62,327 bases of DNA from an uncultured Rhodobiaceae bacterium (GTDB lineage: Bacteria > Pseudomonadota > Alphaproteobacteria > RS24), in assembly GCA_937876775.1 (NCBI GenBank), contig CALEFA010000009.1, positions 1-62,327 on the forward strand, given 5' to 3'. How positions within the stretch are numbered: position 1 is the stretch's first letter; every line of letters starts with the position of its first letter. The notes below the pieces were generated by a model. That model did no database searches, had not been told where the DNA came from, and saw nothing but the letters and a program-made list of their open reading frames with translations. Made by a program: the position numbers and the translations under genes. Below, piece by piece: positions 28,726-39,391 of this stretch.

Positions 28726-31398
28726 CTAAACAAGATCTTTCAACCGGTAGAGCCAATCCAACGCCTCGCGCGGACTTAGCCTGTCTGGCTCGACCGTTGC
28801 CAAAGCCTCGCGCAAGTGATCACTGTCCGGTGCGCTGATAGCCTGAGAGGCAAATAATGGCAAACCGTCCAAGGCCGGCACCATATCATGCGCCGCCCGG
28901 CTTTCTTCCAGAACCGCCAGAACTGCACGGGCGCGCTCGATCACCACATCGGGAAGACCGGCCAATTGGGCCACGTGAATGCCATAAGAACGATCAGCCG
29001 CGCCGCGCCCGACTTCATGCAGAAACACCAATTGACCATCGTGCTCGCGCACCATCATCGAGGCATTGGACAGCCCGTCGAGACGCGCGGCGAGACCGGT
29101 CAACTCGTGATAATGGGTGGCAAAAAGCGTACGGCAGCCAGACCCATCATGCAGAAACTCAACCGCCGCCCAAGCAATCGACAAGCCGTCATAGGTCGCC
29201 GTGCCGCGACCAATCTCATCAAGAATAACCAGCGCCCGCGGGCCAGCCTGGTTCAAAATCGCGGCCGTCTCGACCATTTCGACCATAAAAGTTGAGCGCC
29301 CACGCGCCAAATCATCGGCTGCGCCGACGCGGCTGAACACGCGGTCGACCAAGCCAATATGCGCCTTTTGCGCCGGCACAAAACTGCCAATCTGCGCCAA
29401 AATCGTGATCAACGCATTCTGCCGCAAATAAGTCGACTTACCCGCCATATTGGGGCCGGTGAGCAAGGTCAGCCGCGCCGCCGTTTTGGCCGTGGCGTCT
29501 AGGCTGCAATCATTGGCGATAAAGCGTCCGCTGTGTTGGCTGAGCAATGCCGCTTCCACCACCGGATGGCGACCGGCCGTCACCTCAAAAACCAGACTAT
29601 CGTCAACCAGCGGCGCCACCCAATTGCGTTCTATCACCAACTCGGCCAGCCCAGCGGTGACATCCAGCGCCGCCAGCGCCGCCGCGCAGTCGTTAATCGT
29701 ATTGCTGGCCGCCGCGATTTGCTGACAGAGGGCGTCAAAAATTTCCAGCTCCAAGGCCAAAGCGGTTTCACCAGCGCGGCTAATTTCGCCAGCCAATTCT
29801 GACAATTCGGCCGTCGAAAACCGCACCGCACCGGCCAGCGTTTGGCGGTGAATAAACCGCTCTTGATGCGGCGGTGACATCAGCGTGTCGCCATGTTGGG
29901 CTGGCACATCAATGTGATAGCCAAGCACACCATTATATTTAATTTTCAGCGCTTTAACGCCTGTCTCGTCAGCATATTTCTGTTGTAACCCAGCAATCAC
30001 CCGACGGCTTTCATCGCGCATTTGCCGCGTCTGATCGAGGCCCGCATGATAGCCCTCGCGGACAAACCCGCCGTCGCGTGCCAGCATCGCCGGTTGCTCA
30101 ATCACCGCCGCTTGCAGGGTTTCAATCAAATGGTCAATGGCCGCCACATCATGCGCCAGTTGCACCATATAGTGAGCCAGCTCAGCCGGTATGTCGTCAA
30201 AGCCAAGCAGCAGGCCGTGCAGGCGACGCGCCGCTTCCAGCCCGCGCCCAATGGCCTGCACATCGCGCGGGCCGCCGCGCTGCATGGCCAGGCGCGATAA
30301 CGCCCGCACCATATCGGGAGCGGCTTTCAAACTGGCGCGTAAATCATGCCGCAGATTTGATTGGGCAACGAAAAATGCCACCGAGGCCAAACGCTGGGCA
30401 ATGGCCGTCACATCGGTCAGCGGAGCCGATAATCTTTGTCCCAAAAGCCGACCACCGGCCGCCGTCACCGTCAGGTCAATGGTGTGCAGCAGACTGCCTT
30501 TGGTGTCGCCAGCCAGCGTGCGGGTAAGTTCCAAATTGGCCCGCGTCGCTGCATCAATGCCCATAAAAGCGCTGGTGTTCTCAAGCAATGGCGGCGACAG
30601 GCGTGGCATATTTTCGAGCTGTGTGCACTGCATATAGGCCAACAAAATACCGCAGGCGAGAACTTCGGCACGCCCCAAATCGCCAAAACCATCGGCGCTT
30701 TGCACCTGATAATAATCGCGCAATAGCTGGCTGGCGGCGGGCGAGGACATGTCTTCCACCGGCGCAATCACCGCCGCGTTTTGCATGGATAATATCTCGT
30801 GAAAATGTGGCTCCATATGGCTTGGTTGCAAAATTTCGCGCGGCGCCAAACGCGCCATCAGAGCCGCAAGCCCCGCCGCATGAGTGGCAGTGACGCCAAA
30901 TTCTCCGGTCGACATATCGAGCCAAGCGGCAGCCATCTCATCGCCAACCATAGTGGCGGTGGCCAAATAATTATGCGCACGCGCATCAAGTAGCGCCTCT
31001 TCACTGAGCGTGCCCGGTGTCACCAAGCGCACCACTTCGCGCCGCACGACAGATTTCGAGCCGCGCTTTTTGGCTTCCGCCGGGTCTTCGGTCTGCTCAC
31101 AAATGGCGACGCGAAACCCTTTGCGAATAAGCTTTTCCAGATAGCCCTCAGAAGCATGATAGGGCACGCCGCACATCGGGATGTTTTCGCCCAAATGCTT
31201 GCCACGATGGGTCAGGGTGATGTCGAGAGCGGCGGCGGCGGCGACCGCGTCATCGAAGAATAATTCGTAAAAATCGCCCATGCGGTAGAATAAAAGAGCA
31301 TCCGGATAATGAGCTTTTATTTCCAAAAACTGCGCCATCATAGGCGTCGGTTTTGGCGCATCATTGGCATTGGGCGGGGCGGTGTTTGAGGGCTGCAT
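28726..31398 (-). CDS. mutS: DNA mismatch repair protein MutS
   Basis: Recognises mismatches and small loops and starts repair with MutL. The 890-aa protein has domain I with the mismatch-reading [15 protein letters not shown] (Phe-X-Glu, about 36-50), the lever and clamp, and the ABC ATPase with Walker [15 protein letters not shown] (about 650), [16 protein letters not shown] and [13 protein letters not shown]. The start may instead be an in-frame ATG at residue 20 or 21. It is transcribed away from maeB across a 240-bp gap. Confidence 0.98.
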   Translation of the reverse strand: MQPSNTAPPNANDAPKPTPMMAQFLEIKAHYPDALLFYRMGDFYELFFDDAVAAAAALDITLTHRGKHLGENIPMCGVPYHASEGYLEKLIRKGFRVAICEQTEDPAEAKKRGSKSVVRREVVRLVTPGTLSEEALLDARAHNYLATATMVGDEMAAAWLDMSTGEFGVTATHAAGLAALMARLAPREILQPSHMEPHFHEILSMQNAAVIAPVEDMSSPAASQLLRDYYQVQSADGFGDLGRAEVLACGILLAYMQCTQLENMPRLSPPLLENTSAFMGIDAATRANLELTRTLAGDTKGSLLHTIDLTVTAAGGRLLGQRLSAPLTDVTAIAQRLASVAFFVAQSNLRHDLRASLKAAPDMVRALSRLAMQRGGPRDVQAIGRGLEAARRLHGLLLGFDDIPAELAHYMVQLAHDVAAIDHLIETLQAAVIEQPAMLARDGGFVREGYHAGLDQTRQMRDESRRVIAGLQQKYADETGVKALKIKYNGVLGYHIDVPAQHGDTLMSPPHQERFIHRQTLAGAVRFSTAELSELAGEISRAGETALALELEIFDALCQQIAAASNTINDCAAALAALDVTAGLAELVIERNWVAPLVDDSLVFEVTAGRHPVVEAALLSQHSGRFIANDCSLDATAKTAARLTLLTGPNMAGKSTYLRQNALITILAQIGSFVPAQKAHIGLVDRVFSRVGAADDLARGRSTFMVEMVETAAILNQAGPRALVILDEIGRGTATYDGLSIAWAAVEFLHDGSGCRTLFATHYHELTGLAARLDGLSNASMMVREHDGQLVFLHEVGRGAADRSYGIHVAQLAGLPDVVIERARAVLAVLEESRAAHDMVPALDGLPLFASQAISAPDSDHLREALATVEPDRLSPREALDWLYRLKDLV

Positions 31399-31638
31399 GG
31401 TGCCATTGTAGCAGAGCGCTGGATGGAAAGAAGCCTTAAGACGCGCGAAATCATAAAAAGGTGTTGAATTTTCTTACGTTTTTGGCTTCGCTTGTTCTTG
31501 TTTTCCGGCCATGAAAGCCCTACAACATGAAACCAATCTGGGCGCGAGCCTAGAATGAGAAACAGGGCCTTCGTTTTGACCGGCCTGTGAACCAAAAGCT
31601 GTGAACCAAAACCGGCCCTCGGGCCACGAGGTAAGTCT
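31399..31638. promoter_or_regulatory. mutS/maeB divergent intergenic region
   Basis: A 240-bp gap that must hold promoters for both genes. Promoter hexamers cannot be assigned with confidence. Its clear feature is a tandem repeat next to maeB, listed separately. Short open frames run through it, but none looks like a gene. Confidence 0.5.
31579..31617 (+). repeat. tandem 13-bp repeat in the maeB leader, flanked by 7-bp repeats
   Basis: CTGTGAACCAAAA occurs at 31585-31597 and again at 31599-31611, one base apart. The pair is flanked by the direct repeat ACCGGCC at 31579-31585 and 31611-31617, 32 bp apart (about three helical turns). The block ends 21 bp ahead of the maeB ATG. It could be a regulator binding site or a leader RNA element; there is no direct evidence for either. 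Confidence 0.6.
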
Positions 31639-33906
31639 ATGAGCGACAAAGAGAAAAGCTTCACCGATCAGGAAGCCCTGCGATTCCATACGCGCGGAAA
31701 GCCCGGCAAGTTGGAAATTACCCCAACCAAGCCAATGGCCACCCAGCGCGACCTTTCGCTTGCCTATTCGCCGGGGGTTGCTGTGCCGGTGAAAGTCATC
31801 GCCGAAAACCCTGACGCCTCTTACGATTACACATCGCGTGGCAATATGGTCGCGGTTATCTCCAATGGCACAGCTATTCTTGGCCTAGGTAATTTGGGGG
31901 CGCTGGCCTCTAAGCCGGTTATGGAAGGCAAGGCGGTTTTGTTCAAACGCTTCGCCGACGTCGATTCAATCGACCTTGAGATTGATACCGAAGACCCAAC
32001 AGAGTTTATCAATGCGGTTAAATATTTAGGCCCCTCTTTTGGCGGCATTAATCTGGAAGATATTAAGGCGCCTGATTGTTTCATTATCGAGCAGCAATTG
32101 CGCGAGATGATGGATATTCCGGTTTTCCATGACGACCAGCACGGCACAGCGATTATTTGCGCCGCTGGCCTGATCAATGCCTTGCACCTGACGGGGCGCG
32201 ATATCAAAGATGTTAAAATTGCCGTCAATGGCGCCGGCTCAGCCGGTATTGCCTGTCTTGAGCTTATTAAAGCCATGGGCCTGCCAGCGGAAAACGCCGT
32301 TTTGTGCGACACCAAAGGCGTTATTTATCAGGGCCGCAAAGAAGGTATGAACCAATGGAAATCGGCCCATGCCGTCAAAACGGAGGCCCGCACATTGGCC
32401 GACGCGATGAATGGCGCCGACGTGTTTTTGGGGCTGTCCGTTAAAGGCGCGGTCGATGCCGATATGATTGCCAGCATGGCCGACAATCCAATTATTTTTG
32501 CCATGGCCAATCCAGATCCGGAAATCACGCCGGAAGAAGTGGCGGCCATTCGCGATGATGCGATTATGGCGACGGGTCGGTCGGATTATCCCAATCAGGT
32601 TAATAATGTTTTGGGCTTCCCGTATATTTTCCGTGGCGCCCTCGATGTGCGCGCCCGCACCATTAACGATGAAATGAAAATTGCCTGCGCCGAAGCGCTG
32701 GCCATGCTGGCGCGCGAAGACGTGCCCGATGAAGTGGCCGCCGCCTATCAGGGTGAGCGCCCACGCTTTGGCCCGCGCTATATTATTCCCGTGCCATTTG
32801 ACCCGCGTTTGATTTGCGATATTCCTGCCGCTGTGGCCCGCGCGGCGATGGATAGCGGCGTGGCGCGCGCACCGATTGTTGACATGGAAGCCTATCACCA
32901 GCGGCTGAAAGCACGCCTCGACCCAACCGCCAGCTCGCTGCAAATCATCATGAATAAGTCGAAGCAAAACGGCAAACGGATGATTTTTGCCGAAGGCGAG
33001 CAAGAGCAAGTTATTCGTGCCGCCATTGCCTATAAAGACCTCGGTCTGGGCGAGCCGATTCTGGTTGGCACGGAAGATATTGTGCGCGCCAATATGATTG
33101 AGCTTGGGCTGGAAGAGCGCACCGATATTGAAATTCGCGACACGCGCACCTCGCCACAAATCCAAGAATACTCAGAGTTTTTGTTTAAAAAACTGCAACG
33201 GCGCGGGCGCTTGCATCGTGATTGCGAACGTCTGGTCAGCAATGACCGCAATATTTTTGGCGCTTGTGCGATTGAACGCGGCGATGCCGATGCCATGGTC
33301 ACCGGCGTGACCCGCAGCTATTCCATCACCCTTGAAGAGGTCTCGCAGGTCATCAATCCGCTGCCCAATCATCGGGTCATGGGGCTTTCCATGCTGGTGG
33401 TGCGCGGCCGCACGGTTTTGGTAGCCGACACAAATGTCATCGACATGCCGAGCGCCGAGGAACTGGCTGATATTGCCTGCCAAAGCGCGGCGGCGGCACG
33501 GGCTTTGGGCCATGAGCCACGCGTCGCCATGCTGGCTTATTCGACCTTTGGTCATCCGGAGGGCGACCGCTCTGTGTTTGTGCGCGAGGCCGTTAAAATA
33601 CTCGACTCACGCGGTGTGGATTTTGAATATGAAGGCGAAATGGCGGCCGATGTGGCGCTCAATCGTGAAGCCATGAAGCGTTATCCGTTCTGTCGCCTGA
33701 CAGAGCCAGCCAATATTCTCATCATGCCGGCCATTCACTCGGCGTCAATCTCTACCAAAATGCTGGAAGAGTTGGGCGGTGCGACATTGATCGGGCCCAT
33801 TCTCATCGGCCTTGAAAAGCCGGTACAGATTGCCCGTATCGGCGCGACCGCCACTGAAGTGTTGAACATGGCCGCCATCGCCGCCTATGGCTTGGAAAAA
33901 ATCTAG
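31639..33906 (+). CDS. maeB: NADP-dependent malic enzyme with C-terminal phosphotransacetylase-like domain
   Basis: Converts malate to pyruvate and CO2 with reduction of NAD(P). The 755-aa protein has the malic N-terminal domain (LAYSPGVAVPVKVI), the NAD-binding domain with VNGAGSAGIACLELI, and from about residue 430 a PTA_PTB domain (RMIFAEGEQEQVIRAAIA). In relatives this domain is regulatory (acetyl-CoA) and has no transacetylase activity. GAGGT is 5 nt before the ATG. NADP preference is inferred from this architecture. Its stop abuts the comM stop with no gap. Confidence 0.95.
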   Translation: MSDKEKSFTDQEALRFHTRGKPGKLEITPTKPMATQRDLSLAYSPGVAVPVKVIAENPDASYDYTSRGNMVAVISNGTAILGLGNLGALASKPVMEGKAVLFKRFADVDSIDLEIDTEDPTEFINAVKYLGPSFGGINLEDIKAPDCFIIEQQLREMMDIPVFHDDQHGTAIICAAGLINALHLTGRDIKDVKIAVNGAGSAGIACLELIKAMGLPAENAVLCDTKGVIYQGRKEGMNQWKSAHAVKTEARTLADAMNGADVFLGLSVKGAVDADMIASMADNPIIFAMANPDPEITPEEVAAIRDDAIMATGRSDYPNQVNNVLGFPYIFRGALDVRARTINDEMKIACAEALAMLAREDVPDEVAAAYQGERPRFGPRYIIPVPFDPRLICDIPAAVARAAMDSGVARAPIVDMEAYHQRLKARLDPTASSLQIIMNKSKQNGKRMIFAEGEQEQVIRAAIAYKDLGLGEPILVGTEDIVRANMIELGLEERTDIEIRDTRTSPQIQEYSEFLFKKLQRRGRLHRDCERLVSNDRNIFGACAIERGDADAMVTGVTRSYSITLEEVSQVINPLPNHRVMGLSMLVVRGRTVLVADTNVIDMPSAEELADIACQSAAAARALGHEPRVAMLAYSTFGHPEGDRSVFVREAVKILDSRGVDFEYEGEMAADVALNREAMKRYPFCRLTEPANILIMPAIHSASISTKMLEELGGATLIGPILIGLEKPVQIARIGATATEVLNMAAIAAYGLEKI

Positions 33907-35430
33907 TCACGCAGTGGCCTGAACGCTGGCCAAACGGCGCCATATTGTGGCCGTGGCGATATCACTCTCGCCGGGCCCATGGCGGCCTGCCAAATCGGCC
34001 AAAGTCAGAGCAACGCGCAAAATCCGATTAAACCCGCGCGCCGTCATATGGCGGTCGTCAATTAAATGGTCGAGAATTTTCTGACCCGCCGCATCGGGCT
34101 TGGCCAGCGCCCGCAACCGATCACCATCGAGTTGCGCATTGAGGCAGTCTTGCCGCTCGATTTGCCGCTGTCGCGCGTCGAGCACGCGCGCGGCAATTGG
34201 CGCGCTGGCCTCACCAGCCTCACCGGTAATCATTTTGTCAAGCCGCACCGGTGGCACATTAATGCGAATGTCAAACCGGTCGAGCAGCGGCCCCGATAGG
34301 CGTGATAAATATTCCTTGCGGCACGTCGGCAGGCGATGACAGGCCAGCTCGGTGTCATCCGCATGACCACAGCGACACGGATTCATGGCCGCGATCAGTT
34401 GAAAGCGCGCCTGATAATGCACATGCGCCTCGGCCCGTGCCACTTCCACACGGCCGGTTTCAATCGGCTGGCGCAGCGCATCCAACGCCTGACGCGAAAA
34501 CTCAGGCAATTCATCGAGAAATAAAACCCCGCAATGGGCCAGCGAAATTTCACCCAGCTTGGCATTGCGCCCACCGCCGACCAAGGCGGCCATGCTGGCC
34601 GAATGATGGGGCGCGCGAAACGGGCGTTGATGCGCCATACGCACCCCGCCGCGTCGGCTCGACAGGCTTTCAATAATGCTGATCTCAAGCCGCTCTTCTG
34701 CCGTCAGCGGCGGCAACAGGCCGGGCAGGCGCGACGCCAACATAGATTTGCCAGCCCCCGGCGGGCCGTTCATCAAAAAATTATGGCCACCCGCCGCCGT
34801 CACCTCCAAGGCCAAACGCGATTGGTGCTGCCCGCGAATATCAGCCATGTCCGGATAGTCGGGCTGGTTTTGCGGTTGCTCGGTTTGCGGCGGGGGTAAA
34901 ATCTGCGTGCCGCGCAAATGATTGACCGCCTGCAAAATATGCGGCGCCGCCACAATGCCCGCTTGCCCGGGTTGGCACAGGCCCGACCACGCCGCCCCCG
35001 CCCCGCCACAAGCGGCCGGACAAAACAGCCCCATCTGTTTTTGCATGGCGGTCATCGCCGCCGGTAAAGCGCCGGGCACACCAATACAGGCGCCATCAAG
35101 CCCAAGCTCACCCATGACCACAAAGCCGTCGACTTCAGATTGCGCCAAGCCGCCCATGGCGACAATCAAACCAAGGGCAATTGGCAAATCATAGTGACTG
35201 CCCTCTTTGGGCATATCAGCCGGTGATAAATTAATGGTGATACGGTCATAGGGCAGGGCGAGGCCGATAGCGGCCAATGCCGCCCGCACGCGCTCGCGGC
35301 TTTCGGCGACCGATTTATCGGGCAGGCCAACAACATTGAAGGCGTTTTGCCCCGGCGCCAAATGCACTTGCACATCGACCGGCAGAGCATCGACACCGCT
35401 GAAAGCGATTGTTTGAATATGGGCAACCAT
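33907..35430 (-). CDS. comM: YifB/ComM-family Mg-chelatase-like AAA+ protein
   Basis: A 507-aa AAA+ ATPase. It has the N-terminal Lon-like domain (VHLAPGQNAFNVVGLPDKSVAESRERVR), Walker A GPPGAGKSMLASRLPGLL (about 224), Walker B LFLDELPEFSRQALDALRQP, and MNPCRCGH with later cysteines. In Vibrio and Haemophilus the homologue ComM is a branch-migration helicase in natural transformation. It is conserved in many non-competent bacteria, so competence should not be assumed. It is convergent with maeB. Confidence 0.93.
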   Translation of the reverse strand: MVAHIQTIAFSGVDALPVDVQVHLAPGQNAFNVVGLPDKSVAESRERVRAALAAIGLALPYDRITINLSPADMPKEGSHYDLPIALGLIVAMGGLAQSEVDGFVVMGELGLDGACIGVPGALPAAMTAMQKQMGLFCPAACGGAGAAWSGLCQPGQAGIVAAPHILQAVNHLRGTQILPPPQTEQPQNQPDYPDMADIRGQHQSRLALEVTAAGGHNFLMNGPPGAGKSMLASRLPGLLPPLTAEERLEISIIESLSSRRGGVRMAHQRPFRAPHHSASMAALVGGGRNAKLGEISLAHCGVLFLDELPEFSRQALDALRQPIETGRVEVARAEAHVHYQARFQLIAAMNPCRCGHADDTELACHRLPTCRKEYLSRLSGPLLDRFDIRINVPPVRLDKMITGEAGEASAPIAARVLDARQRQIERQDCLNAQLDGDRLRALAKPDAAGQKILDHLIDDRHMTARGFNRILRVALTLADLAGRHGPGESDIATATIWRRLASVQATA

Positions 35431-35508
35431 GGTGTTCTTTTCTTATTCTTGGTTTTCGTTTGGTCTTATTTCTAGCTTGGCGCGAAACCGGCGCGCCTGC
35501 AACCAAAA

Positions 35509-36459
35509 CTAGCCGACTAACGAGCGACGCGCCTCAATTGCGTCCCAAATCATCACCGCAATATCCGGCCCACCAAATTGTTTGATCTCGCGGATGCACG
35601 TCGGTGAGGTGACGTTAATCTCGGTCAAATGCGCGCCAATAATATCAATGCCGGCAAAAACAATGCCCAGCTCGCGCAGGCGCGGGCCAATGGTGGCGGC
35701 AATTTCAAGGTCGCGGTCGGTCAGGCCAATCGCCTCAGGGGTGCCGCCCACATGCACATTGGCGCGCGCATCACCAGCGGCCGGCACGCGGTTCAACGCA
35801 CCAACGGCCTCACCCTCGACCAAAATCACCCGCTTATCACCAGCCCGCACATCGGGCAAATATTGTTGTGCAATCACCGGCTCGCGACTGCTGGCCAGAA
35901 ACATATCAATCAGCGAACCAAAATTTTCGTCTTCCGCCCGCACCCTAAAAATACCAGCACCGCCATTGCCGAACACCGGTTTCAAAATGACATCACCAAA
36001 CTCGGCGCGAAACCCATTGAGGGCGGCGCGGTCGCGGGTCATCAGAGTTGGCGGCAACAGGCCGGCGAATTCCACCGGAAAGATTTTTTCCGGCGCATTG
36101 CGCACCGAAGCCGGATCATTGACCACCAAAGTGTGCGGATGAACGCGCTCGAGAAAATGCGTCGCGGAAATATAATTCATGTCAAACGGCGGGTCTTGGC
36201 GCATTAAAATCACGTCAACATCGCGCAAATTGGTCAGCTCGGCAGCGCCCAATTCATAGTGCGCGCCCACCACATCGGCCACTTGAAGCGGCTGAATGGC
36301 GGCGCTGACCTGACCGTCGCGCATGGCCAGCCGGTCGGGCTCATAATAAAACAGCTCATGGCCGCGTCTTTGCGCTTCCAGCGCCAGCGCAAAACTCGTG
36401 TCGCCACGAATATCAATGCCACCAATCGGATCCATTTGCAGGGCCACGCGCAAAACCAT
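35509..36459 (-). CDS. gshB: glutathione synthetase
   Basis: ATP-grasp ligase joining gamma-glutamylcysteine and glycine. The 316-aa protein (E. coli 316) has the N-terminal [27 protein letters not shown] and the ATP-grasp core [29 protein letters not shown] and [13 protein letters not shown] chose 36459 because AGGA is 6 nt away; the ATG at 36462 is too close to it. The gshA partner is not in the window. The rsmI-yraN-gshB order is typical of Alphaproteobacteria. Confidence 0.97.
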   Translation of the reverse strand: MVLRVALQMDPIGGIDIRGDTSFALALEAQRRGHELFYYEPDRLAMRDGQVSAAIQPLQVADVVGAHYELGAAELTNLRDVDVILMRQDPPFDMNYISATHFLERVHPHTLVVNDPASVRNAPEKIFPVEFAGLLPPTLMTRDRAALNGFRAEFGDVILKPVFGNGGAGIFRVRAEDENFGSLIDMFLASSREPVIAQQYLPDVRAGDKRVILVEGEAVGALNRVPAAGDARANVHVGGTPEAIGLTDRDLEIAATIGPRLRELGIVFAGIDIIGAHLTEINVTSPTCIREIKQFGGPDIAVMIWDAIEARRSLVG

Positions 36460-36536
36460 CATGCGTCCTTTCGACTTTCACTGGCGACACTTTCCCCGAT
36501 ATTGCACAATTGCTCAAGTGCTGAGATGTCGAAATG

Positions 36537-36908
36537 TTAGAAACGCCACACGGCTTTTTTATGGCGCGGCCAAACCCAGCGACCAAAGCCGATAAAATCA
36601 AACCGCCATGGCAAATTACGCGGCTCTTGGTGTCGCCCGACAAAGGCATTGGCCGCCGCCTCAATGCGCCGCCATTGCATCGGCGTTACCGCATCCAAGT
36701 CGGCCGCCGCGCCGGTTCTTTGCTTTACTTCGACAAACACCAGCAGCTGGGCCCGCATGGCAATAATGTCAATCTCGCCACGACGATGGCGAAAATTGCG
36801 GGCCAAAATGCGATAGCCTTTGAGACGTAAAAACATTGCGGCCAGCGCCTCTGAACGGCGTCCGGTTTTTTCTCGATAGCGGCGTTGTTTGTTATTTTTT
36901 GCGCCCAT
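36537..36908 (-). CDS. YraN/UPF0102-family putative endonuclease
   Basis: A 123-aa protein of the YraN family with the restriction-endonuclease-like motif RGEIDIIAMRAQLLVFVEVKQR (D-[EV]xK type catalytic residues) in the middle and basic ends. Members are predicted nucleases near rsmI with no settled function. The start (MGAKNNKQRR) is 15 bp after the rsmI stop, with AGGT upstream. Confidence 0.88.
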   Translation of the reverse strand: MGAKNNKQRRYREKTGRRSEALAAMFLRLKGYRILARNFRHRRGEIDIIAMRAQLLVFVEVKQRTGAAADLDAVTPMQWRRIEAAANAFVGRHQEPRNLPWRFDFIGFGRWVWPRHKKAVWRF

Positions 36909-36923
36909 TATTTGAGACCTGTC

Positions 36924-37793
36924 TTATTTTTCGCTAAGCCGTAAAGCCCGTTCATATACTTGTTTTCGTTTCAGCCCGGTTTCGGCGCAGACATGTTGCA
37001 CCGCGTCGCGCAGGCTCATTTGTGCCAGCGCACGGGTCAGAGCGGCGTCGATTTGCGCCGTATGATCCGCGCCATCAGCGGTTGGCGTCGACGGGCCGAT
37101 GAGAAAGACAATCTCACCGCGTGGCGGTTGCGCTTCGAATTGCGCCGCCAAGCTCGCCGCGTCACCAGTGATGATTTGCTCGAATTTCTTGGTCATCTCG
37201 CGGGCCACCACAATATCGCGCTGGCCCAATATGGTGGCGACATCGGCCAAGGTTTTGGCCAGACGTTTGGCGCTTTCAAAAAACACCAATGTGCCAGCCC
37301 GCTCGGCTAATTTTTGCAAGGCCTTTTGCCGCGCCGCTTGTTTCGGCGGCAAGAAACCATAGAAACTAAATTGATCGGTCGGCAGGCCAGCAATGCTCAA
37401 GGCGGCAATCGGCGCCGACGGGCCAGGAATAGCGAACACCTCATGGCCTGCTTCGCGGGCGGCGCGCACCAAGGGCATGCCGGGATCGGAAATCAGCGGC
37501 GTGCCAGCATCGCTAATCAGCGCAATGGCCTGCCCCTCGTCCAACTGCCGCAAAATCTTCGGCCGCATTTCCTGCGCATTATGCTCATGATAGGCGCGCC
37601 GCGGGGTGGTGATATTATGCAATGTCATCAACTTGCCGCTGGTTCGCGTGTCTTCGCAATATATCACCGCAACGCTCGACAGAATATCAAGCGCCCGCAA
37701 GGTAATGTCGCGCGCATTGCCCAAAGGCGTGGCAACAATATAAATGCCGGCGGGCAAGCCCTGTGATTGAACATCTGCTTTGCGCATAGCCAT
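36924..37793 (-). CDS. rsmI: 16S rRNA (cytidine-1402-2'-O)-methyltransferase
   Basis: SAM-dependent tetrapyrrole-methylase-fold enzyme that 2'-O-methylates C1402 in the decoding centre. The 289-aa protein has GIYIVATPLGNARDITLRALD, YCEDTRTSGKLM, ALISDAGTPLISDPGMPLVRAA and FFESAKRLAKTL, all family signatures. It is divergent from the lipoprotein gene across 116 bp and first in rsmI-yraN-gshB. Confidence 0.96.
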   Translation of the reverse strand: MAMRKADVQSQGLPAGIYIVATPLGNARDITLRALDILSSVAVIYCEDTRTSGKLMTLHNITTPRRAYHEHNAQEMRPKILRQLDEGQAIALISDAGTPLISDPGMPLVRAAREAGHEVFAIPGPSAPIAALSIAGLPTDQFSFYGFLPPKQAARQKALQKLAERAGTLVFFESAKRLAKTLADVATILGQRDIVVAREMTKKFEQIITGDAASLAAQFEAQPPRGEIVFLIGPSTPTADGADHTAQIDAALTRALAQMSLRDAVQHVCAETGLKRKQVYERALRLSEK

Positions 37794-37909
37794 AGAAAAC
37801 GGCTGTTTCTGCTTTTAGGCAAGCCCTAAGGCGCATTTCAGCCTTATTTTTCTGGCAGGTTTACTTATCCTCAAGGGAGAGATAATTTGGCGACAAATAG
37901 GAGTCTGAC

Positions 37910-39391
37910 GTGGCCTTGCACTTGCACCGTATTTTTCGCGCACTGGCGCTACTGACGCCATTGGTTTTGCTGTCATGCGGCGCCCCAATTGCATCGCAAA
38001 ATCAGGCGGCGCGGGCGCCCTTGGCCAGCCCCAGCGCGCCGCAAACCTATGTCGAACCAATGCCCGTCGACGTTAGCCAATTCCCCGCCCCGCCAGCGCG
38101 GCCCGCAGGAGCGGTGACAATCAGCCTGTTATTGCCGATGAGCGATGGCCGAGAAAATATTCGCGCACTGGCTGAAGACTTGTTCAATGCCGCGCAATTG
38201 GCCGTGTTCGACGCCGGACAAAGCAAAATTGTTTTGCGCCTGCACGACACACAAGGCACGCCAGAAGGCGCCGCCCGCGCCGCCAAGGAAGCGATTGCCG
38301 CCGAAGCCGATATTTTAATTGGCCCGCTTTTTTCCTCTTCGGCAAAAGCCGTCGCGCCGGTTCTGGCCGGCCGCACGGTGTCGGCCTTGGCATTTTCGAA
38401 TGACCGCTCGGTGCGGGCCGATAATATTTGGCTGCTAGGGTTTATGCCGGAGCAAAATATTGACCGCGTGGTCGTCGAAACGATTTCCCAAGGGCTTGTG
38501 CGGTTCGGCGTTTTGGTGCCTGAGGGAGCCTATGGCGATTTGCTGCTGCAACAAGTCCGCCAGCGCATTGAACGCTTTGGCGGCGAATTGGTGCAAGCCG
38601 AAGCCTATCCGGAAGATGCTAAGGGCATGTTTGATCCGGTGCGGCGGCTGGCGCAATTTGACCGCCGCAAACAAGCCCACACGGACGAGTTGGCGCGGCT
38701 GACAGCGGAGGCGCGGCGGCTGGCACCGGCTGACACGCCAGACGATAAATTATTTTCTGTCTTGCGTACCATCGCCCCCGAGCTGGTGTCGGCCTATGAA
38801 GGCCTGAAACGCTCTGAGACTTTGGGCGAAATTCCTTATGATGTGGTGTTTGTGCCCGAGGGTGGCTTGGCACTGCGCAAACTAGCGCCGCTTTTACCGT
38901 ATTTCGACATTGACCCGAAATTGGTGAAATTTATCGGCACCGGTCTGTGGGATGACCCAAGCCTGTCGCAAGAACCGCCACTGCACGGCGGCTGGTATGC
39001 CGCCCCCGATCGCACATTATGGGCCGGTTACCAAAAGCGTTACGAACAATTATTCGCGCGCCCGGCACCGCGCCTGACCAGCATCGCCTATGATAGTGTC
39101 AGCCTTGCCATTAAACTGGCGACCATTAACCAACAACAACCCTTTAGCTATGCCTTGTTGACCGACCCGAATGGCTTTGCCGGTCTTGATGGGATTGTGC
39201 GGTTGACCGCTGATGGCCTCAACGACCGTGGTCTAGCGGTGCAGGAAATCACCGCACGTGCGCCGCGTATTGTCAGTCCGGCGCCGCGCAGTTTCGTTGA
39301 ACATGACCGGCGTCTGCGCGCCGCTTTGGCGTTGGCCGACAGCCTGCAGGGAAACGCTGCCGCTCCATTGACCGATTTAGGACGGCAATAA
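37910..39391 (+). CDS. LpoA-like penicillin-binding protein activator lipoprotein
   Basis: A 493-aa predicted outer-membrane lipoprotein. The N-terminus has a hydrophobic signal with a lipobox ending LLSC (Cys23). Residues about 65-430 are a periplasmic-binding-protein (Peripla_BP_6/LppC) domain: VTISLLLPMSDGRENIRALAEDLFNAAQLAV, DILIGPLFSSSAKAVAPVLAGR. Relatives of this fold include LpoA, which activates PBP1a in E. coli. The start is GTG with AGGAG 6 nt upstream. The divergent position to rsmI is conserved. The PBP-activating role is inferred. Its end overlaps hemW by 15 nt, tail to tail. Confidence 0.9.
   Translation: MALHLHRIFRALALLTPLVLLSCGAPIASQNQAARAPLASPSAPQTYVEPMPVDVSQFPAPPARPAGAVTISLLLPMSDGRENIRALAEDLFNAAQLAVFDAGQSKIVLRLHDTQGTPEGAARAAKEAIAAEADILIGPLFSSSAKAVAPVLAGRTVSALAFSNDRSVRADNIWLLGFMPEQNIDRVVVETISQGLVRFGVLVPEGAYGDLLLQQVRQRIERFGGELVQAEAYPEDAKGMFDPVRRLAQFDRRKQAHTDELARLTAEARRLAPADTPDDKLFSVLRTIAPELVSAYEGLKRSETLGEIPYDVVFVPEGGLALRKLAPLLPYFDIDPKLVKFIGTGLWDDPSLSQEPPLHGGWYAAPDRTLWAGYQKRYEQLFARPAPRLTSIAYDSVSLAIKLATINQQQPFSYALLTDPNGFAGLDGIVRLTADGLNDRGLAVQEITARAPRIVSPAPRSFVEHDRRLRAALALADSLQGNAAAPLTDLGRQ

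Noticed and set aside
32239-33165. 308-aa open frame on the minus strand
   Set aside because: It is antisense to maeB, whose domains are intact; His/Gly/Asn-rich shadow composition.
32930-33906. Separate phosphotransacetylase gene
   Set aside because: It is in one continuous frame with the malic enzyme; the PTA-like C-terminus is normal for MaeB.
33907-35430. Natural-competence locus
   Set aside because: ComM-type genes occur in many non-competent bacteria and no other competence gene is here.
37828-37850. Terminator between rsmI and the lipoprotein gene
   Set aside because: The stem is only 5 bp and lies in a divergent promoter region, where no transcript ends are expected.
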